Source: Litsea cubeba | Lineage: Eukaryota; Streptophyta; Magnoliopsida; Laurales; Lauraceae | Assembly (NCBI GenBank): GCA_012931725.1 | Contig: CM022955.1 | Coordinates: 51,108,245-51,172,244 of the forward strand | DNA length: 64,000 bases | Reading direction: 5' to 3' | Shown: one piece after another, positions 57,931-64,000 of the stretch | Layout: each line of letters begins with the position of its first letter | How positions within the stretch are numbered: the stretch's first letter is position 1 | Made by a program: the position numbers and the translations under genes | Notes under the pieces: model-generated | Databases searched by the model: none | Told to the model about the DNA's origin: nothing | The model's input: only the letters and a program-made list of their open reading frames with translations

Positions 57931-59399
57931 AAGCCTCCGAAAATAATAAGGAGGAACCACCTTCGAACCTTCCAACAGAAGATCCTGTTCAAAAGATAGA
58001 CTTGGTAACACCAGATAACCCACGTCCTGTATTCATAAGCAAGAATATAAAGGATGATGAGTTACCCGAGTATATTGCCTTTCTTCGTGAGTTCGTTGAT
58101 TGCTTTTCATGGTCTTACGCTGAAATGCCTGGTTTAGACCCCAAAATAGCAGTCCATAAACTCAATCTTCAAAAAGACATCAATCCTGTCAAGCAGTGTC
58201 AAAGAAGATTCCGTCCAGATGTGATGGATAAAATTGAACAAGAAGTTCAAAAACTCAAAAGCGTCGGCTTCATCCGTGAGGACCAACATCCTGAATGGTT
58301 GGCCAACATTGTCCCCGTGATAAAGAAAAATGGGCAAATCAGGGTCTGTATTGACTATAAAGACCTGAATGGCGCATGCCCAAAAGATGAATTTCCGCTC
58401 CCCATACCAGAGGTAATGATTGATAATACCTATGGATTCGAGCGAATGACATTCATGGATGGTTTCTCTAGCTACAATCAGATAAAGATGCATCCTGAAG
58501 ATGAAAAACATACATCCTTTTGGACCCCATTTGGCGTGTATTGCTACACTGTCATGCCATTTGGTCTGAAAAATGCTGGTGCCACATATCAGAGGGTAAT
58601 GATGAAAATATTCCAAGATATGCAGCACAAGACGATTGAATGTTACGTTGATGACCTTGCCGTCAAAAGCAAAAGAAAAGAAGATAATCTCGAAGACCTT
58701 CGAGAAGTCTTCCTCCGGCTTCGTAAATACAAACTGCGAGTGAATCCTTTGAAATGCTTCTTTGGCGTCTCGTCGGGTAAGTTCCTCGGACTCTTAGTTC
58801 CGAAAGCTGGAATAGAGCTTGACCCCATAAAAGTCAAAGCCATTCTAGAAATGCCCTCTCCAAGAACCTTGAGAGAACTCAAAGGGCTTCAAGGGAGATT
58901 GGCCTACATCAGACGGTTCATCTCCAATCTTTCGGGGAAATGCAGTCCATTCTCCCAGTTTATGAAAAAAGGTGTAAACTTTGTTTGGGATGCTGACTGT
59001 GAAGCTGCATTCCAAGATATTAAGTCATACCTGACAAAACCTCCGGTGTTAGCTGCTCCTACCACTGGAAAACCATTCATCTTGTACACAAGAGCCCTTG
59101 ATCACTCTCTCGGAGCTCTGCTTGCACACGAAAATGATGAAAGAAAAGAAGCTGCTCTATATTACATCAGCCGCATGCTAGTAGGTGCAGAGCATCGCTA
59201 CTCTCCAGTCGAAAAAGAATGTCTTGCAGTGATGTTCGCCGTACAAAAGCTGCGTCACTACTTGCTTTCCAACACAGTCTACCTGGTCTCGAAGGTCAAC
59301 CTCTTGAAGGTCCTTGTCACAAAAGCAGGTTCTCTCAATGCCCGACGGGCAAAATGGTCCATCCTCCTATCACAATTTGATATTAGGTATGTACCATAA
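57858..59399 (+). pseudogene. Gypsy 2 reverse transcriptase and first RNase H
   Basis: 514 codons. RT runs from about LPEYIAFLREFVDCFSW to the thumb, with VCIDYKDLNGACPKDEFPLP, FWTPFGVYCYTVMPFGLKNA and the catalytic YVDD at 58644-58655. The adjoining RNase H (ILYTRALDHSLGALLAHEND, SPVEKECLAVMFAV) has a poor first catalytic region, as known for the original RNase H of Tat elements. It ends with TAA at 59397-59399 before KAIKGQALADF, which is normally continuous; a CAA-to-TAA change is the simplest inference. Confidence 0.9.
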
Positions 59400-59990
59400 A
59401 AAGCAATCAAAGGGCAAGCCCTAGCGGACTTCCTCGTAGAGCATCTATTGCCTAAAGATTATCCACTCAGAGATGATCTCCCAGACAAACCAGTCTACAA
59501 TGTGGAGACTTTCTCACAAAATGCTTCCTGGGACATGTACTTTGACGGTGCAACCAGGACAAATGAAAAAAGACAGCTGATCTCGGGAGTTGGCATCCTC
59601 TTTGTTAGCCCCGACAAATACATGATTCCACACGCTTTCTCGCTACTGGAACCATGCACAAACAATGCAGCTGAATATCAAGCTCTGATCCTAGGATTGG
59701 AACTCGCCATCGAATCCGGTATCACCATGCTGGAAGTCTTTGGAGACTCTCAACTGATCGTCAACCAGATGAATCAGGAATTTGAAGTCAGGAAGCCTGA
59801 TCTACTGCCTTACTACAACAAGGCACAATCGCTTCTGCAAAAGTTTGACATCTGTCACATCACCCACATTCGTAGAGGTGAAAACATACGTGCAGATACC
59901 TTGGCCGGACTTGCCGCATCTTTGGCAACACAGGAAGGGGAAAACATGCAAATCACAGTCTGCGAAAGAATAATCCTTCCTCCTCTTAAT
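59400..59990 (+). pseudogene. Gypsy 2 second (archaeal-type) RNase H
   Basis: After the linker (ADFLVEHLLPKD) comes a second, complete-looking RNase H with four acidic positions: MYFDGA, NNAAEYQAL, FGDSQLIV and RADTLAGLA (roughly 59535-59910). A second RNase H of archaeal type between RT-RH and integrase is a recognised mark of the Tat lineage, where it is thought to take over RNA-strand removal. This domain has no internal stop; it is separated from RT only by the TAA at 59397. Confidence 0.85.
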
Positions 59991-61322
59991 ACACACCAAG
60001 CAGTTGCTGAATGCCACCAAGTGGTTGGAAGTCGGATTTCAATCCTTCAAACTTCAATCGGCGACTGGAGGGATCCGTTCATTTATTACATTATGTTCGG
60101 AATCCTACCTGAAGATCCAAAAGAACGGGTAATAATCGAAAGGCAAACCCTAAGCTTTCATTTGGATATTCCTTCAAAAATCCTTTATAGGAAATCCTTC
60201 AACGGAGTACTTCTACGCTGCTTGTCACAACAAGAGGCTGAAGAAACACTCAAAGAAGTTCATGCTGGTCTTTGCGGAGCTCATCAGGCTGGTCCCAAGC
60301 TCTATGATCAGATAAAAAGGTTAGGTTATTACTGGCCTACCATGGTAGCTGACGCAATGCAATTTGCTAAGCACTGCCAACAATGCCAAGTTCATGGAGA
60401 TTACATCCACATGCCTCCAGAATGGCTACATCCTACAGTGACTTCATGGCCTTTTGAAGCCTGGGGTATGGACATCATAGGTCCTATTTCTCCCCCTTCA
60501 AGCAAAGGTCATCGCTTCATCTTTGCCGCTACGGATTATTTCTCCAAGTGGTCAGAAGCATTTGCGCTCAACGAAATGAAGACCTCATCAGTCCTTCAGT
60601 TCCCGCGCACCAACATTATTTGTCGTTTCAGCATACCCAAAAGATTCGTCCATGATAACGGACCACAATTCTAAGATCATCGATTCTACAGGTTCTACAA
60701 TAAATACAAAATCCAAACCCATCCTTCGACTCCATACAATCCGGCAGCAAATGGATTAGCAGAAGCTTTCAACAAGACACTTTGTAAAATCCTCAAGAAG
60801 ATGGTCTCTAGTCACAAAAGAGACTGGAGCGACAAAATGTCTGAAGCTTTGTGGGCCTATCGAACCACCGTTTGAGGACCAACCCATAGCACACCATTCT
60901 CCTTGGTCTATGGATGCGAAGCTGTCGTGCCCTTGGAAGTACAAACTCCTTTTTTGAGGGTATTCTTGCAAAATGAAATGACTCAAGAAAGCAATGTCAA
61001 ATTGCGACTCCATGAGCTGGACAATCTCGATGAGAGATGGCTCGAAGCTCAACAAAGAATTGAACTTTACCAAGCACGCATGGTAGGATCTTTCGACAAA
61101 AAGGTTAGGCAATGCGCCTACAAAAAGGGTCACTTGGTTCTTGCGGTAAAAAGACCAATGGTCTTCGCTCACAAGTCCAAAGGCAAATTCGATCCAAAAT
61201 GGGAGGGACCCTACGTCATCGACAAGGTTTTCTCCAACGGCACATACGCACTCCTAAACATGGAAGGTGACAGATGTATGCTGCCCATCAACAGCAAGTT
61301 CTTAAAGAGGTACTACCCTTGA
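59991..61322 (+). pseudogene. Gypsy 2 integrase
   Basis: Zinc-binding HHCC domain at about 60260-60395 (HAGLCGAHQAG ... HCQQCQVH) and catalytic core with MDIIGP (about 60469), VHDNGPQF (about 60652) and the Glu of NGLAEAFNKTL (about 60760). A C-terminal domain follows with KGKFDPKWEGPYVIDKVF. I see no chromodomain. In-frame TAA 60672-60674 and TGA 60873-60875 break it; the TGA sits where relatives have an Arg codon, consistent with CGA to TGA. The terminal stop is TGA at 61320-61322, overlapping the end of the antisense gene by about 20 bp. Confidence 0.9.
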
Positions 61323-62292
61323 AGACTTACCCAACTGGGTAAGAGCAATGCCTGTACGGCCAAAACCGGTTTCCAGCCAAGATTTCAGCTCCTCAAGCAA
61401 ACTTTTGGCCTCAGCCGTCAGGGATTCCAAAGCACGCTTCTTCAGGAACTTGCCATGAGATGCTGGAGAATGCTGCAATCCTTCTTTCACACCGGGAAGC
61501 TTATCCCGAGCAGTTCTCCATTGTTTGTTCTCTTGAGACCTCCTTTCAAGAACTCGATCAGCATCAACAACCCGGCGAATCAGAGCATTTTTCCTGTCTC
61601 GAGCCTCTGTTATTGTAGCCCACGTGGCAGCAATTATGCCTGCAGATGCGCAAGACGTTTCCTGTCCTCATCGACCTCCCTATCAAGGATCTTAAGGTCA
61701 TGTGTCAGCCCAATAATGGCTAGCTCTTCTAAGTTCTTCTCTCGGACTATCTGCTTCCTGCTTTGTGTAGCCTCATCCAGGTCAGACTTAGCCTTATCAG
61801 TAGGGTCTAGGAACATCTCCTTGAAAAACTAGTCATCAGCCAAGCCCATGGTCTCAAACCACTTGTCACCCAGCGCAATGATCCTATCAACGATCGCCCT
61901 GGCACCTGTGACATCCAGACCAGCCTCTTCGGCATCATCGAGAATCTCATGCACATGCTAGATCATGCCAAATCCGGTATCCAAATGTCCAGCAAGGAGA
62001 GTCTCAATCCAAGAGCTCAGAACCCGCACCACCACCTTCTTCGCAAAAAGAAGAGATGGCCCAGCTGAAGATTCGCCCCGCTCCGTCGGTCGGCTGCCCA
62101 TGTCATGCCCCGTTGGAAGAGGAACAAAAGAACTCTTTCCAGTTGGAGCTGCTGGAGAAGGAATTTCAGCACGAGGTATCTCCTCAACAGTGTCAGAACT
62201 GGTCCCAGGAGCCTCTACCTCTGGATCGACCTCTGGCATCCCTTGCTCTGGTTCTGAAGGAAGCAACAGACTCTCCGCTGTCACCTCAAAAC

Positions 62293-62367
62293 CTGCCACA
62301 GAAACACAAAAAGGTATGAATATGATCCTGTTTGAAAATCATTATCAGGGTTATTACTACAAAATAC
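62293..62367 (-). other. Putative intron 3 of the antisense gene
   Basis: The donor reads GAAG|GTATTTTG and the acceptor TTTCTGTGGCAG|GTTTTGAGG (75 nt). The split codon (G|GT, Gly) is phase 1. The unspliced frame would stop soon after the donor. Confidence 0.6.
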
Positions 62368-62478
62368 CTTCTTCGACGACTGGCAGAACACTCTCTTCCT
62401 CCATGAACTCATTGGAAGCATCATCAACATTTGCGTCCATCGATGGTTCAAAGTCATTGGAATCCTGTGGCAAGTCAG

Positions 62479-62541
62479 CTGGAAAAATGTTAGCAAACCA
62501 AGTCACAGACACAAAAAAAAAGAAAGCAAAAGAAGTCATAC
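62479..62541 (-). other. Putative intron 2 of the antisense gene
   Basis: Donor ATTG|GTATGACTTC, acceptor AACATTTTTCCAG|CTGACTTG (63 nt, T-rich), phase 1. Its length is a multiple of three without a stop, so retention would add a hydrophobic 21-residue insert; the intron call is weaker than the other two. Confidence 0.5.
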
Positions 62542-62655
62542 CAATTGGAGATCCTGGATTCACTCCAGAGTCCCTCGGTTCTTCTTTAGGTACCCCGACA
62601 GGATTCGTCACCACCTCATAGGTTGGAACCTCAGGCATCACCAAGTCTTCCTCTG

Positions 62656-62749
62656 CTAAAAAATAAAAGAAAAGCAGAAACAAGAAGCAAATCAGAACAT
62701 GGAAAAATCCCATGAAAAGAAATGGAAAGAGAAAGAGGAAGAATCATAC
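62656..62749 (-). other. Putative intron 1 of the antisense gene
   Basis: Donor GTGAAG|GTATGATTC, acceptor CTTTTATTTTTTAG|CAGAGG (94 nt) with a strong polypyrimidine tract, phase 1. Joining keeps the acidic frame on both sides. Confidence 0.6.
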
Positions 62750-64000
62750 CTTCACTAACGGTCTCTTCTTCTCAGCTTCTCTTCTCCGGAGGCTCGTCAG
62801 TATCCACTGGCACATCCTCATTAATAGTAAAAGGGACTTCTATATCAGGAGAGTCCTCATATTGCCCCTTGCTGCGATGATCACTCCTCTTCCTCTTACT
62901 TCTGCGGGCTCGCTTCTTAGAGGAACCTGCCCCGCTGTCAGAGTCAGGTCTCCCACTTGACTCCTCACTGGATGGTCTACCCTTATCAGTAGACTCCACG
63001 GAAGCTTGCCTCTGTGCCGCTTGCATCCAATCATCAAGTTCGGCTTCCTCCTGTTCTAGCTGCTCTAAAGCCTCATCAGTATTTCTCGAACAGCTTCAGA
63101 ACCAATGACGCCCTGGTCACCGAGAAAGCCTATCTTGTGCTTCTCTCCAGAAAGGAAGGCCCAAACTTCCTCTCGCCGGACGCCATCCGACTTTCCAAGG
63201 CCCTTTCCAGATGCCAGCTTCACATCAAGCTCCTTCTTGGAAAGCCCCCGATATGCCGAAAAGCTCTCCGCGAACCACTTCGCAAAGCCGGCAGTCCGGG
63301 AAGTCGACAACACAGGATAAGAGATCATGGTTGTAGTGTCTTCAGCACTATAGAAAGCCCATGGATTTCTCCCATCCTGTAAACCTTCAAAGCGCTTCAC
63401 CATGCTTGAAGGCGCTCCAACAACGCCTTGAGAAAAGCCCAACTGCAAAGTAAAGCAAGAGGGTACATACGGCTGGATGTCAATGAAATGATGTCTGTGG
63501 TACACCATCGTGCCGACACGTATACTGAAAAGCCACTCATTCTCTGCGTTCGTCAAGGAGTAATGCCTTCCCGACCCCGCCCTGGTAAAGTCTCGGGAGG
63601 CACAAAAATCAAAAGCCTTCTTCCGCAACTCCGGAGAAAGCTTCACTGAAGACTGCCCCATCTTGACGTCCCTGAACCGTCGGATCCTCATGCGGGCAAA
63701 CAAAAGTGATTCGGACATGGCTTTGCCCTTAGCCAGCCGAACCATCAGAGGATCATCATCCTGTACAGCACCCAGCCGGTGGAAGCCAGGACAGTGGTAC
63801 ACATACCATGAATAAAATATGTGGGCTGAAAATACCTGTTCATGGGAAGCCCAAGTCGAACAAAAAAAATCAGCAGCCTGCAGTTCGGTACACAGGTAGG
63901 AGTAAAGAGCTGGCACCAAAGCAAGCTGCTCTCCAAATGCCATCTGATAAGCCAGAAAAATACAATGCGGCCTGATGTGCATTCCATCTCCTCCAGCAAA

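Larger units (their letters stand above)
44524..64000 (+). mobile_element. Gypsy 2: Tat-like Ty3/gypsy element, main body
   Basis: Continues the element that begins at 16920. Order: rest of leader, gag, protease, G-patch, RT, RNase H, second RNase H, integrase, then an antisense gene to the window end; the 3' LTR is outside. A solo LTR and copia C2 interrupt it. Gag and pol carry many nonsense changes and frameshifts, so it is not autonomous. The second RNase H after RT-RH and the antisense gene before the 3' LTR are hallmarks of the Tat lineage. Confidence 0.9.
61302..64000 (-). pseudogene. Antisense spliced gene of gypsy 2 (partial, 5' end outside window)
   Basis: A long minus-strand frame enters at 64000 and runs to 63065 (over 305 codons; it includes HIRPHCIFLAYQMAFGEQLA and the segment SSTMVKRFEGL-like basic stretches). 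After a 1-bp frameshift near 63075 it continues through a Lys/Arg-rich segment (KKRARRSKRKRS, a likely nuclear localisation signal) and an in-frame TGA at about 62772. Then come three putative introns: 62749-62656, 62541-62479 and 62367-62293 (94, 63 and 75 nt), each GT-AG and each phase 1, with frame kept. The last exon has TAGs near 61958 and 61830, a frameshift near 61635, and a coiled-coil-like C-terminus ending at 61302. Antisense genes here are known in Tat elements; some resemble plant mobile domain proteins, but I do not recognise this domain securely. Confidence 0.7.

Noticed and set aside
61965..62621. Plus-strand ORF of 218 codons after gypsy 2 pol
   Set aside because: It overlaps the minus-strand gene, crosses all of its predicted introns, and its composition mirrors the antisense exons. 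No domain or upstream signal supports it.

Overview
The window is plant nuclear DNA made almost entirely of nested LTR retrotransposons. The evidence is Ty1/copia elements primed by initiator-Met tRNA, a Ty3/gypsy family with Tat-lineage features (second RNase H, G-patch, long leader, antisense gene), and TSD-flanked insertions inside insertions. I see no host protein gene, rRNA, tRNA gene or CRISPR array. The species cannot be named from this sequence; an angiosperm with a repeat-rich genome is the reasonable inference.

Layout. (1) 1-12029: the 5' end of a minus-strand gypsy copy ('gypsy A'): gag start at 45, leader with minisatellites, PBS 1891-1909, and an LTR of about 2.6 kb. A complete minus-strand copia element (C1, 2744-10270, TSD CCTTT) splits this LTR. 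(2) 12030-16919: the gag-protease part of a plus-strand gypsy copy ('gypsy 1') of the same family. Gypsy A is inserted in its leader, and it ends abruptly at 16919/16920. (3) 16920-19001: a 5'-truncated LTR, PBS and leader of a second plus-strand copy ('gypsy 2'). (4) 19002-44523: a 25.5-kb head-to-tail array of a gag-only, non-autonomous copia element on the minus strand, with period about 4.6 kb and six LTRs of about 1.83 kb, neighbouring units sharing an LTR. (5) 44524-64000: the rest of gypsy 2: gag, protease, G-patch, RT, RNase H, a second RNase H, integrase, then an antisense gene running off the window. It is broken by a 1665-bp solo LTR (44814-46478, TSD GCGTC) and by a young, internally deleted copia element (C2, 49836-56041, TSD GTAAA).

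How it works together. Gypsy 1, gypsy A and gypsy 2 are one family in three states of decay. C1 is the only element with a nearly whole polyprotein. C2 has lost RT and RNase H, and the array units have no pol, so both would have needed proteins in trans to move. The most unusual items are the shared-LTR array, the antisense gene in gypsy 2 (three short GT-AG introns, all phase 1, reading frame kept across each), and GGTCGACC/GGTCAACCGA-type motif clusters in the LTRs of three otherwise unlike families.
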